Origin: Halorubrum aquaticum
GTDB taxonomy: Archaea; Halobacteriota; Halobacteria; Halobacteriales; Haloferacaceae
Assembly: GCF_900113615.1 (NCBI RefSeq)
Contig: NZ_FOPZ01000003.1
Span: forward strand, 186,001 to 250,000
Direction of reading: 5' to 3'
DNA length: 64,000 nt
Positions within the stretch are counted from its first letter, which is position 1; each line of letters starts with the position of its first letter. Shown piece after piece: positions 44,490-52,689 of this stretch. The notes under the pieces were generated by a model that worked only from the letters and a program-made list of their open reading frames with translations, ran no database searches and was not told the origin of the DNA. The position numbers and the translations under genes are program-made.

Positions 44490-44948
44490 ATGTCGATCCT
44501 CGATGCGGTCATGTGGTCCGTACACGTCGGGTTCGCGGTGCTCTGGACGGGAAGCGTGCTGTTCGTCGCGCTCGCCGTGGTCCCGCCGGCGACCCGCGGC
44601 GACGTCGGAAGCGACGCGCTCACCGCGGTGGTCGGCCGGCTCCGGTGGATATCGCGGATCGCGGCGCTCGCGTTCCTCGGGTCCGGCGGACACATGGCCG
44701 GGACCCTCTACACCGTCGAGTCGCTCACCGGCACCGGCCGGGGCCACCTCGTGCTCACGATGCTCGCGCTCTGGTTCGTGATCACGGGACTCGTCGAAGT
44801 CGCGAGCGGAAAGCTCCTCGACGGGCTCGAGACCGGCAAACTCCGTGAGCCCGCCCGCGACGCGAAGCCGTTCTTCTACGGAGCGGCCGGGCTCTCGGTC
44901 GGGCTGATCCTCACGGCCGGGCTGCTGGCGAGCCCCTCCGTGCTATAA
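44490..44948 (+). CDS. CopD-like four-helix membrane protein
   Basis: A 152-aa membrane protein with four hydrophobic helices. His and Trp residues are placed as in CopD-type domains: MWSVHVGFAVLWTGSVLFVA in helix 1, then GSGGHMAGTLYT in the second, with the third and fourth completing the bundle. CopD domains are linked with copper uptake or quinone/heme binding. The first helix is long and the sequence lacks an obvious Cys-metal motif. The link to copper is by family resemblance only. Convergent with aroE. Confidence 0.78.
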   Translation: MSILDAVMWSVHVGFAVLWTGSVLFVALAVVPPATRGDVGSDALTAVVGRLRWISRIAALAFLGSGGHMAGTLYTVESLTGTGRGHLVLTMLALWFVITGLVEVASGKLLDGLETGKLREPARDAKPFFYGAAGLSVGLILTAGLLASPSVL

Positions 44949-44962
44949 GACGACCCGGGCGG

Positions 44963-45814
44963 TCACTCCAGTCGCTCGCGAAGCGCCGCGTTCATCTCCT
45001 CGACCGGCGCGTCCTCGCCGGTCCAGCGCTCGAACGCCTCGACGCCCTGGAAGAGCAACATCCACGCGCCCTCGATAGTCGTCGCGCCTGCCGCCGCGGC
45101 CTCGCGGAGGAGTCGGGTCTCCGTCGGCGTGTAGACCGCGTCGAGGACGGCCAGGTCGGCGTGGAGCAGGTCGGCCGGCACCGGCGTCGCGTCCTCCTCC
45201 ATGCCGACGCTCGTGGCGTTCACGAGCACGTCGGCGGCGGGTACCCGCTCGGCGAGCCCGTCCAGCCCGCCGCCCGTCGCGCCGGGCACGTCGGCGGCGA
45301 GTTCGACCGCCCGCTCGGTCGTGCGGTTGGCCACGTGGACGCTCGCGCCGGCGTCGGCGAGCGCGAACGCCGCCGCGCGCCCCGCGCCGCCCGCGCCGAC
45401 GACGACCGCGTCGGTCCCGTCGAGGGACACGTCGTGGCGCTCGAACGACCGGGTCACGCCCGCCGCGTCCGTGTTGTAGCCGCGGGGCGTTCCGCCCCCG
45501 TCACCGTCGGTTCCGTCCCCGTCGATCCCGCCCTCCCCGCCGTCGGGAAAGACCACGGTGTTCACCGCGCCGATCCGTTCCGCGAGCGGGTCCGGATCGA
45601 CGGCCTCGAGCACGTCCCGCTTGAACGGGATGGTGACGTTGAGTCCGGCCACGCCCAGCGTGGCCGCGCCCTCGACCGCCCGCGCGGCGTCGTCCGGGGC
45701 CGGCTCGAAGGTGACGTAGCGCGCGTCGATGCCGAGCGCCTCGTAGCCCGCCTCGTGCATCGGCGGCGAAAGCGAGTGCTCGACCGGGTTGCCGATCAGT
45801 CCGTAGACGTCCAT
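44963..45814 (-). CDS. aroE: Shikimate dehydrogenase AroE
   Basis: A 283-aa enzyme from ATG 45814 ([20 protein letters not shown]). The shikimate-binding N-domain has [17 protein letters not shown] and [16 protein letters not shown] with the catalytic Lys; [12 protein letters not shown] provides the partner Asp. The NADPH domain has [21 protein letters not shown] and [11 protein letters not shown]. It reduces 3-dehydroshikimate to shikimate in aromatic amino-acid synthesis. A short acidic insert (about residues 106-118) is halophile-specific. No other aro gene is adjacent. Confidence 0.96.
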   Translation of the reverse strand: MDVYGLIGNPVEHSLSPPMHEAGYEALGIDARYVTFEPAPDDAARAVEGAATLGVAGLNVTIPFKRDVLEAVDPDPLAERIGAVNTVVFPDGGEGGIDGDGTDGDGGGTPRGYNTDAAGVTRSFERHDVSLDGTDAVVVGAGGAGRAAAFALADAGASVHVANRTTERAVELAADVPGATGGGLDGLAERVPAADVLVNATSVGMEEDATPVPADLLHADLAVLDAVYTPTETRLLREAAAAGATTIEGAWMLLFQGVEAFERWTGEDAPVEEMNAALRERLE

Positions 45815-45921
45815 GTCCACCGGGGCGACCCGAACGGACAAAAACCCGACCACTCGCGTTCGGTCCCACGACCGGCTCCTCCGCCCGCTCCCGAAGCCGA
45901 CTGGTTCACGCGTTCACGCGC

Positions 45922-47067
45922 TCACTCGCCTTCGGTCCCGCGGTCCGCGTCGGCGTCCGCGTCCGTCTCGATGACCTCCTCCAACGTCTCGGTCCCCACG
46001 TCGCTCGCGAGTTTGACCCCGACGAGCGAGACGACGACGCCGGCGACGATGAACGCCGCCAGCCGCTGGGCGGGCGCGACCGTGAAGCCGGCGACGACCG
46101 TCGGTTCGAGGAGCGCCTCCTGTTCGAGGAAGTAGCCGGCGAACCCGCGCACGACGAGCGCGACGGCGACGATCACGAACGGGAGGTTGAGGTACGGCGT
46201 CCGGATCCCCTCGTCGCGGATCAGCTCGTCGAGCAGGCGGCCGACCGCCGCGGTCACGCCAGCGACCGCGAGCCACGGGACGGCCGCGTAGGTGAACTCC
46301 ATCGCCTGGACGGTCAGGAGCGCGTCCCCGAGGTCGGTGGCCGCCAGCACGCCGAAGAAGCCCCCGACGAGCGAGAGTCCGCCGGCGACGACGTACGTCA
46401 CGACCGACACCTGCCCGGCGTACAGCGCCTCCCGCACCCGCTCGGGCATCCCCGCGACCAGCCTGTCGATCCCCAGCCCCTTGTACAGGAGCGCCGCACC
46501 GAGCAGGCCGGCGACGCCGGCGACCGCGGCCGGAGCGGAGAACTGGACGAACAACACGGGCAACAACAACAGCGCGATCCCGATCGGGACGAGCACGGTC
46601 GAGCGGAGCTGCTCGTCGGCGAGGAACTGCTTCAACAGGTAGTAGGTCGACTCGATGTCGCGAGCCTGCCGGACCACGACGCGGTCGACGCCGTCGACCG
46701 GCATCCGCGACTCGACGATCGGGAGGACGCGCTCGTCCTCCGCGGAGTCGACGACGACGATGGCGGCGCTCGGGGCGTAGCGGTCGACGAGGTCGTCGAG
46801 CTGGGCGGCGATCGAGCGGTCGGCGCCCACCGGGCTCTCGCTCTCGGCCGAGACGACGGCCACGACCGCGTCCTCGCGCTCGTCGCGGAGGTCGCGGGCG
46901 ACCCGAAGCGCCTCGAGCAGGCAGTTGACGCTGGCGTCCTCGGGGTCGGCGAGCCCCGCGTCGGTGACGAGCGAGCGCACGGCCTCCCAGCCGGCGACCG
47001 GCATCGGGACGTTCGTGGCCCGTCCGATCGTTCCCGAGCGGTCCACGCAGATCACCAGCGTCGTCAC
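45922..47067 (-). CDS. DUF373 family membrane protein
   Basis: A 381-aa protein from GTG 47067 (VTTLVICVDRSGTIGRA); the longer open frame upstream is not protein-like. The N-terminal ~140 residues form a soluble alpha/beta domain (VICVDRSGTIG, AIVVVDSAEDERVLPIVESR). The C-terminal part has about six to seven hydrophobic helices including STVLVPIGIALLLLPVLFV. The architecture matches DUF373, a conserved archaeal family of unknown function. A role in nucleotide or stress-related membrane signalling has been guessed but is not supported by the sequence. Divergent from rtcA, 91 bp apart. Confidence 0.87.
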   Translation of the reverse strand: MTTLVICVDRSGTIGRATNVPMPVAGWEAVRSLVTDAGLADPEDASVNCLLEALRVARDLRDEREDAVVAVVSAESESPVGADRSIAAQLDDLVDRYAPSAAIVVVDSAEDERVLPIVESRMPVDGVDRVVVRQARDIESTYYLLKQFLADEQLRSTVLVPIGIALLLLPVLFVQFSAPAAVAGVAGLLGAALLYKGLGIDRLVAGMPERVREALYAGQVSVVTYVVAGGLSLVGGFFGVLAATDLGDALLTVQAMEFTYAAVPWLAVAGVTAAVGRLLDELIRDEGIRTPYLNLPFVIVAVALVVRGFAGYFLEQEALLEPTVVAGFTVAPAQRLAAFIVAGVVVSLVGVKLASDVGTETLEEVIETDADADADRGTEGE

Positions 47068-47158
47068 GGGTGAGTCCACACCCCGACGGAGTAAAAAACC
47101 CTCTCCGTCCTTTCGGTTAGGCCGACAGGCACAAACCCCCTCCCGCCCCAGCCCGCCC

Positions 47159-48286
47159 ATGATCGACGTCGACGGAAGCGAGGGTGGCGGCGGCGTCCTT
47201 CGGACCGCCCTCGGGCTCTCCATCGCGACCGGCGATCCGGTCCGCATCGACGACCTCCGCGGGAACCGCCCCGAGCCCGGGCTCAAGTCCCAGCACGTCG
47301 CGTGCCTCGAGGCCGCGCGTCTCGTCGCCGACGGCGACACGACCGGCGTCGAACTCGGGAGCGAGCGGGTGACCTTCGAGCCCGGATCCGTGGCGGACGA
47401 CGAAGCAACTGCGAGGAACCCGTACGCGGGCGATGAAACCGCGGCCGAACCGACCGTCGACGTGGGGACCGCGGGCAGCGCGACCCTCGTCGCCTCGACC
47501 GTCCTCCCTGCCGCGCTCGTCGCCGAGCGGACCGTCCGACTGCGGATCGCCGGCGGGACCGACGTGGCGTGGTCCCCGCCGCTCGAGTACTTCGCCGGCG
47601 TGACGCTCCCGGCGCTTCGGGCCCACGGTCTCGCCGTCGGACTCGACGCGCTCCGCCGCGGGTTCTACCCGGCCGGCGGCGGCGAGATCCGGCTGACGCT
47701 CGGGCCGTCGACCCCGGACCCGATCGAGGTCGCGGAACCCCGTGGGATCGACCGGATCGACGCGGCTGCGGTCGCCTCAGCCGACCTCCTCGAGGCCGAC
47801 GTGGCCGACCGGATGGTCCGGGAGGCGGGCGACCGCCTCGCGGACGACGGGGTGACCGTCGGCTCCCGCTCCGCGCGGTACGTCGAGACGGACTCGACCG
47901 GGGCGGTGATCGTGCTCCGCGTCGTCTCGGGCGGCGAGGACGGAGACGACGGAGTCGGCGGGGATCGAACCCCGGGGTCGGTCCCGACCGCCGGGTTCTC
48001 CGCGCTCGGCGAGGCCGGCGTCCCGTCCGAGACGGTCGCTCGCGAGGCGGTCGACGGCTTCCGCGAGTGGCGCGCCGGGCCCGGGGTCGTCGACGCCCAC
48101 CTCGCGGACCAGTTCGTCCCGTGGCTGGCGCTCGTCGGCGGCGCGGTCCGGGTGCCCGCGGTGACCGACCACGTCGCGAGCGCGATCGCGGTCGCTCGCG
48201 CGTTCGGGTTGGAGGTCGGGGTCGATCGGGACGCCGCTGCCGGCGACGGGGCGGTCCTTCGCGGCTCGGGCCGACTCGATCCGTAG
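47159..48286 (+). CDS. rtcA: RNA 3'-terminal phosphate cyclase RtcA
   Basis: A 375-aa protein beginning MIDVDGSEGGGGVLRTALGL, the glycine-rich RtcA signature. GLKSQHVACLEAARLV and ATLVASTVLPAAL follow, then FYPAGGGEIRLTLG of the insert domain, and VVDAHLADQFVPWLAL containing the catalytic histidine (His-Leu-Ala-Asp-Gln) that is adenylylated. It makes 2',3'-cyclic phosphate ends on RNA from 3' phosphates using ATP. Longer than the usual ~340 because of acidic loops (about 85-100). No tRNA splicing gene is next to it. Confidence 0.95.
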   Translation: MIDVDGSEGGGGVLRTALGLSIATGDPVRIDDLRGNRPEPGLKSQHVACLEAARLVADGDTTGVELGSERVTFEPGSVADDEATARNPYAGDETAAEPTVDVGTAGSATLVASTVLPAALVAERTVRLRIAGGTDVAWSPPLEYFAGVTLPALRAHGLAVGLDALRRGFYPAGGGEIRLTLGPSTPDPIEVAEPRGIDRIDAAAVASADLLEADVADRMVREAGDRLADDGVTVGSRSARYVETDSTGAVIVLRVVSGGEDGDDGVGGDRTPGSVPTAGFSALGEAGVPSETVAREAVDGFREWRAGPGVVDAHLADQFVPWLALVGGAVRVPAVTDHVASAIAVARAFGLEVGVDRDAAAGDGAVLRGSGRLDP

Positions 48287-48308
48287 CGGTCCGACCGTCG
48301 ACGCCGCC

Positions 48309-49244
48309 CTAGCGGAACTCGACCTCGACGTCGCGGCCGTCGCCGGAGAGGACGCTGGCGACGCCGTTGCCTGCGGCGAACGCGACGCGCTCCGCGCCGA
48401 TCCCGAGCCGTTCCGCGAGCCCGCGCTCGGGCGTGAACTCCCGGACCTCCACGTCGGCGTCGATCGCCTCCGCGATCCGGCCTTCGACCTCCGACTCGAC
48501 GCCGAGCTCGTCGACGAGGCCGATGTCGAGCGCGTCGGGTCCGAGGTAGACGCGCGCCTCCGTCTCGCGGATCGCCTCGGGGTCCATCTCGCGCCCCTCG
48601 CTCACCGTCTCGACGAACTGCTCGTAGTAGCCGTCGATGAGCGACTGGAGGTACTCGCGCTCGTCCTCCTCGATCTCCCGTAACGGGACGCCCGCGTCCT
48701 TGTACTCGCCGGCGGTGAACTGCTCGTAGGAGATCCCGAGCTTGTCGGCCAGCCCGGCCGCGTTCGGTCGCGAGCCGACGACGCCGATCGAGCCCACGAG
48801 GCTCCCCTCGCGGGCCCACAGCTCGTCACAGCCGCTCGCGATCCAGTAGCCGCCGGAGGCACAGAGGTCCGTCGCGTACGCCATCGTCGGTCCGTCGAAC
48901 TCGGCCACCGCCCGCCGGATGTCGTCGCTGGGGACGACCTCCCCGCCGGGGGTGTTGATCTCGACGAGCAGCGCCTCCACGTCCTCGTCGTCGTCGGCCG
49001 CCTCGACCTGTTCGACGACCTCCTCGGCGGTCGTGCCGCCGGGGCCCGACAGCGGCGAGGGACGGCCCCGGTCCCGGGAGATCGGGCCCGACACCGACAC
49101 CTTCGCTACGTTGTACTCCTCGGCGTCGCCGAGCCGACCGCGGGTGAGCCGGGCGAGGAGTCGTTTGCCCGCCACCGCGCCCACCGCGCCCACCGCGGCG
49201 GCCGCGAGGAGGTCCGATCCGGTCGAACGCGCGTCGCTGTCCAT
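48309..49244 (-). CDS. sppA: Signal peptide peptidase SppA (S49 family)
   Basis: A 311-aa protein from ATG 49244 (MDSDARSTGSDLLAAAA). One N-terminal hydrophobic segment (about 13-26) anchors it in the membrane, with the catalytic domain beyond it. Motifs: VEALLVEINTPGGEVVPSDD, DLCASGGYWIASGCDE, LVGSIGVVGSRPNAAGLADK with the nucleophile Ser and ISYEQFTAGEYKDAGVP with the Lys base. SppA degrades cleaved signal peptides and membrane fragments. All active-site residues present; size typical of archaeal/Bacillus SppA, not the double-length E. coli form. A match to repeat block A lies ~90 bp upstream of its start. Confidence 0.93.
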   Translation of the reverse strand: MDSDARSTGSDLLAAAAVGAVGAVAGKRLLARLTRGRLGDAEEYNVAKVSVSGPISRDRGRPSPLSGPGGTTAEEVVEQVEAADDDEDVEALLVEINTPGGEVVPSDDIRRAVAEFDGPTMAYATDLCASGGYWIASGCDELWAREGSLVGSIGVVGSRPNAAGLADKLGISYEQFTAGEYKDAGVPLREIEEDEREYLQSLIDGYYEQFVETVSEGREMDPEAIRETEARVYLGPDALDIGLVDELGVESEVEGRIAEAIDADVEVREFTPERGLAERLGIGAERVAFAAGNGVASVLSGDGRDVEVEFR

Positions 49245-49334
49245 GTCCACCGGTTGGGGACGGGCGCGTTTCACGTTGTTGGCTCGGTCCGTATCTCGAC
49301 CGTTCTCACAGCGGCGTCGCCGGCGGCGTTGCCG

Positions 49335-49352
49335 CGGCTGGGGCTTTGGCGG
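49335..49352 (-). repeat. Solo block-A match of the structured repeat family
   Basis: On the minus strand the sequence reads CGCCAAAGCCCCAGCCGCGG, matching the first conserved block (CCAAAGCCCCAG) of the five-copy repeat family. No following CCTTTGA or CCTCCCCAGC block is present, so it is a truncated relic or a chance match. It points toward sppA, as the full copies point toward their downstream genes. Confidence 0.4.
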
Positions 49353-49476
49353 CGTTCGCCGCGCTCGCGACGACGGACGGCCGAGCGGCCGGGTCGTTGG
49401 CGATGGTCGTCACTCCGTCTCGTCGTTCCGTCGGGAAAACGCAGAAAGACCGCGTTCGCAGAGAAACCGACCGGAC

Positions 49477-50400
49477 TTACAGGAGGCCGGTCTTCTGCAG
49501 CTTCATCAGGTCCTCGGTGTCGAGGGTCTCGCCCTCCTTGAACTTCTGGTAGATCTCCTCGGCCTCCTCCTTCTCCTCCTCGCGCTTCTCGGCGCGCTCG
49601 TCCTTGCGCTCCTCCTCCTCCTTCTTGTCGAGTTCACGCAGGCGCTTCTGGACGCGGACGAAGTCCTCGTGATGACGGTCGGCCGCCTCCTGGGCCTCGA
49701 CGAAGAGCTCGTGCATCTCGTCGGCCTCGTCGCGGATGTCGTCGGCCTCGCGGTAGGCCTCGATCATCTGGTTGTGGTGCTCCTGGGCCTTGTCCGCGAG
49801 CTCCGTCACCTTCTGGTGGTGTTTCGACGCCTCCGAGCGGACCTCCTCGGCCTCCTCGACGAGGTCGTCGAGCTCGCTGGTGTCGTCGACCTTCTCCTTC
49901 TTCTCGGCGAGCTTTTCGCGCTTGTCGTCGATCTTCTCGATGAGTTCGCGCTCGTCCTCCGCGTCGAGGACCTCCGTCTGCTGGCGGAACTCGAGCTCCT
50001 CGATCTCCTCTTTGAGCTCCTCGATGGACTTGCCGGAGCCGAGCTCCATGTCCCCTTTGAGCTCCTCGACCTCGTCGAACAGTTCGTTCGCCTCCGCGTT
50101 GAGCTCGTTGCGCTTGTCCTTGTGCTCCTGGACCTGCTCGTTGAGCTCGTCGCGCTTCTCGCGGTGTTCCTGGGCCTCGTCGACCTTCTCTCGGGTCTTG
50201 GCGTTGAGGTCGTCGCGGTTCGACGCCCGCTCGGAGGCCATCTGGTTCAGCTCGTTGCGTCGGTCGCGCAGTTGACCGGCGCGTTTGATGAGCTGTCCTT
50301 TGGACCCGTTCTCGAGGTCGTCCTCGGAGAGGTCCACGTTGTCCGCGTCGTTCATCGGCTCGATGTCGTACTGTTCGATGACTTCTTCTTTCGTTACCAT
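49477..50400 (-). CDS. COG1340-type coiled-coil protein
   Basis: A 307-aa protein, almost wholly heptad-like and very rich in Glu, Lys, Asp and Arg (for example RDRRNELNQMASERASNRDD and EEEERKDERAEKREEEKEEA). The ~50-residue N-terminus, MVTKEEVIEQYDIEPMNDAD, precedes the helix and the C-terminus ends in GETLDTEDLMKLQKTGLL. No enzymatic domain. This matches the archaeal COG1340 family of unknown function, sometimes mislabelled as phosphoserine phosphatase-like. Probably a structural, SMC-like or membrane-scaffolding coiled coil. The ~310-bp region upstream has a TATA-like TATTTATATG on its strand. Confidence 0.88.
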   Translation of the reverse strand: MVTKEEVIEQYDIEPMNDADNVDLSEDDLENGSKGQLIKRAGQLRDRRNELNQMASERASNRDDLNAKTREKVDEAQEHREKRDELNEQVQEHKDKRNELNAEANELFDEVEELKGDMELGSGKSIEELKEEIEELEFRQQTEVLDAEDERELIEKIDDKREKLAEKKEKVDDTSELDDLVEEAEEVRSEASKHHQKVTELADKAQEHHNQMIEAYREADDIRDEADEMHELFVEAQEAADRHHEDFVRVQKRLRELDKKEEEERKDERAEKREEEKEEAEEIYQKFKEGETLDTEDLMKLQKTGLL

Positions 50401-50714
50401 TTTTTATCTCTCCATCACCGCTCCGGATGTGGCGGCCGCTCGCCGTCGTGCGTGGGGCCGTTGATAAGAACTCCCGTTCATTTCAGCGTGCGATCCTACC
50501 AGCGCCGGAGGCGTTCTGGTACCTAACGATACTGGAGGACGACATATAAATACTTCGGTGGATCCGTGTGAAAGTCGGTAGCACGGGCCGTGTACCGTCC
50601 GATCTTGCGGGTCCTACACATATGTCATGGGTGGCGTTCACAGGCACAGGTAGTGCCGGATGCGTCGGTGGCGCACGCGGTCGTGTTCGTCCCGGTCCTC
50701 GTCTCGCCGTCGAT
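50401..50714. other. 314-bp intergenic region upstream of the coiled-coil gene
   Basis: No gene is seen. On the minus strand TATTTATATG (50543-50552) is a good TATA-like box about 145 bp before the coiled-coil gene at 50400, which would give a long leader. The remaining sequence separates it from the arfC stop at 50715 and has no repeat-family match. Confidence 0.4.
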
Positions 50715-51386
50715 TCACGCGCGCCCTTCGACGCCGTACGAGAGCACGATCCCGTCGTCGAGCCGCTCGGTTCCCGTCAGTTCCAGACGGGGGAACTCCT
50801 CGAGGAAGCCCTCGCCGTCGGCCAGCGTCGGCGCGTCGCGCCCGCCCACGACGAGCGACCCGACGTACACCTGTAGCTCGTCGACGATCCCGGCCGCGAA
50901 ACACGAGTAGATCACCTCGCCGCCGCCCTCCACCATCAGCCGGTCGACGCCCGCCTCGGCCAGCGCGCCCGTTCCCTCGAGGAGGTCGACGCGCTCCTCG
51001 CCGGCGACGATCACCTCCGCGCCGGCGTCGGACAGTTCCTCGCGGCGCTCGGGGGTCGCCGCCGCCGACACGAGCAGGTAGGTGGTCGCCGCGTCGTCGA
51101 GGATCCGGGCGTCCGTCGGCGTTCGGCCCGTGGAGTCGACGACGACGCGGGCGGGGTCGCCCGGCCGGCCGTTCCGGAGCCGCTCGACCCGGCGCGCCTC
51201 CTCGTCGAGGGTGAGGTGCGGGTCGTCGGCGAGGACGGTCCCGACGCCGACCAACACCGCGTCGGCGGCCGCCCGGATCCGGTCCATCCGGTCGAAGTCC
51301 TCCTCGCCCGAGATCCGGAGCTGCTCCCGGCGACGCGTCGAGAGCTTCCCGTCGACGCTCTGTGCCGCGTTGACCACGACGTACAT
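50715..51386 (-). CDS. arfC: 2,5-diamino-6-ribosylamino-pyrimidinone 5'-phosphate reductase (RibD C-terminal type)
   Basis: A 223-aa protein from ATG 51386 (MYVVVNAAQSVDGKLSTRRR). The dihydrofolate-reductase-like fold is shown by the start motif NAAQSVDGKLSTR, DAVLVGVGTVLADDPHLT, RVVVDSTGRTPTDARIL and RLMVEGGGEVIYSCFAAG, the conserved set of the archaeal RibD-like reductases. It catalyses the NADPH-dependent side-chain reduction in riboflavin and F420/FO precursor synthesis. Archaeal type, without a deaminase domain, and of normal length. Divergent from the VOC gene across a structured repeat copy. Confidence 0.92.
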   Translation of the reverse strand: MYVVVNAAQSVDGKLSTRRREQLRISGEEDFDRMDRIRAAADAVLVGVGTVLADDPHLTLDEEARRVERLRNGRPGDPARVVVDSTGRTPTDARILDDAATTYLLVSAAATPERREELSDAGAEVIVAGEERVDLLEGTGALAEAGVDRLMVEGGGEVIYSCFAAGIVDELQVYVGSLVVGGRDAPTLADGEGFLEEFPRLELTGTERLDDGIVLSYGVEGRA

Positions 51387-51524
51387 ACGCGTGGGTGGTT
51401 CGGGCGTCGAATGGTCGTTTCGGTCCCGTACGTCTACCGCTCGGTTCGATACGTCCCTCATCGAGCGGTAGTAGGTCCTGAAGTCCCAGCCACTCGATGG
51501 TACGATCCGAGATCTCGGAGTGCG

Positions 51525-51819
51525 ATGAACACCACCAAAGCCCCAGCCTCGAGGACTCGCGCGGCTTGTTGCGCGCTTCGGTCACTCGCGCTGCTCGTTC
51601 CCTCAGTGCTTACTGCGCCGTGCTTCGCCCTCGAGGCTGCCCCTTTGAGCCCCACCCCGTACCACACAGCACCGCACCTCACGCCTCCCCAGCCTCGCGG
51701 TTCGCGACTCGCGGCTTCGCCGCTCGTTATCGAGGTGCTCGCTTCGCTCACACCTCGCCCCGCTCACCGCGTCCCTCGCGGGCTGCTCGCGCCCTTCGGG
51801 CACTCGCAGGCGCGCCACG
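51525..51819 (+). repeat. Structured intergenic repeat, copy 4
   Basis: Block A ACCACCAAAGCCCCAG (51531 on) opens hairpin 1: CAAAG with CTTTG (to 51647), then CAGCCTCGAGG with CCTCGAGGCTG, an 11-bp stem. The interior shares ~80 nt with copy 2 (CTCGCGCGGCTTG-TGCGCGC, then GTGCTTACTGCGCCGTGCTT). The GCACCTCACGCCTCCCCAGC block follows. Hairpin 2 region is long, closed by CGCGGT/ACCGCG with inner hairpins GCGGC-TTC-GCCGC and GAGGTG/CACCTC. Hairpin 3 is GCGCCC-TTC-GGGCAC with one mismatch, inside CTGC/GCAG. Lies 140 bp before the VOC gene, same strand; the left neighbour arfC is divergent. The rest of the 51387-51958 gap has no gene. Confidence 0.85.
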
Positions 51820-51958
51820 GTTTCCCGAGGGGTGTGATCGCCGCGAGCACCGGATGAACGCCCGTCGTCGTCGGCGGTTCCTTCCCTTTCGAACCGCGTC
51901 GATGTCGCATCTCGTTCGGGTCGACACCGTTTTCTCGACGGTTGCCGACGCTCCGAGC

Positions 51959-52378
51959 GTGTCCGATCCGACCGCACACCACGTCGGGATCACCGTCTCC
52001 GACCTCGACCGCGCCGTCGACTTCTACGCCGAGGTCTTCGGCCTCGACGTCGTCGCCGAGTTCTCCGTCGGCGGGGAGGCGTTCGCCGATGCCGTCGACG
52101 CCGCCGGCGCGTCCGCCTCGTTCGCGCACCTCGCGGCCGACGGGATCCGTCTCGAACTCGTCGAGTACGACCCCGAGGGCGAGCCGATGCCGGAGCGCTC
52201 GCTCGACCGACCGGGCGCGACCCACCTCGGTCTCGGCGTCGACGACGTGGCGGCCTTCCACGACGGCCTCGCGGACGACGTGGAGACGCTGAGCGAGCCG
52301 CGCACGACCGAGAGCGGGACGACGATCCTGTTCGTCAGGGATCCCGACGGGAACCTGATAGAGGTCCTCGACGCCTGA
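51959..52378 (+). CDS. VOC-superfamily protein (glyoxalase / methylmalonyl-CoA epimerase-like)
   Basis: A 139-aa protein from GTG 51959 (VSDPTAHHVGITVSDLDRAV). ATG 51902 would add 19 residues that look less conserved. Two beta-alpha-beta-beta-beta modules: HHVGITVSDLDRAVDFYAEV with the first metal-ligand His, EYDPEGEPM, then THLGLGVDDVAAFHDGLA with the second and TILFVRDPDGNLIEVLD with the final Glu. VOC enzymes isomerise or open small molecules at a metal centre. The substrate is not assignable. Structured repeat copy 4 lies upstream. Confidence 0.87.
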   Translation: MSDPTAHHVGITVSDLDRAVDFYAEVFGLDVVAEFSVGGEAFADAVDAAGASASFAHLAADGIRLELVEYDPEGEPMPERSLDRPGATHLGLGVDDVAAFHDGLADDVETLSEPRTTESGTTILFVRDPDGNLIEVLDA

Positions 52379-52402
52379 ATCGCCCGGTCGATCCCCGTCC
52401 GA

Positions 52403-52612
52403 TCAGTTCGCGCTCGCCTCGCGCATCACGAGCAGCGACAGCGGGAGGCTCGCGGCGATGAGCCCGTAGACGCCGCCGAGGATCGGCTCGACGCCGAGTT
52501 CGGGGGCGAGCAGGTAGCCGGCCGTGAAGCCGATCGGGTCGAGGACGACGGCGAGGACGACGACTTGTCGCTCGAAGGGCTGCGTCTCGAACCAGCGGGG
52601 AAGCAGGGACAT
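52403..52612 (-). CDS. Small two-helix membrane protein
   Basis: A 69-aa protein from ATG 52612 (MSLLPRWFETQPFERQVVVL). Two hydrophobic segments, about 17-36 and 44-62, are joined by a short loop ELGVEPILGG. No known motif. Next to metG on the same strand, 77 bp after its stop, in a region otherwise free of genes. Conserved small membrane proteins near metG occur in haloarchaea, but I do not know a function. Confidence rests on clean start, size and hydrophobicity. Confidence 0.65.
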   Translation of the reverse strand: MSLLPRWFETQPFERQVVVLAVVLDPIGFTAGYLLAPELGVEPILGGVYGLIAASLPLSLLVMREASAN

Positions 52613-52689
52613 GGGACGGGAGCGGGTTCTCCGGGATCGGGGAAAAATCGTTCGAGAAACGGTTCCGTCGGCCGAGGCCCCCGGACTCT

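Noticed and set aside
51525-51857. Small open frames inside repeat copies (products starting MNTTKAP)
   Set aside because: They lie in structured repeats, differ between copies and are broken in some; the conserved feature is base pairing, not protein.
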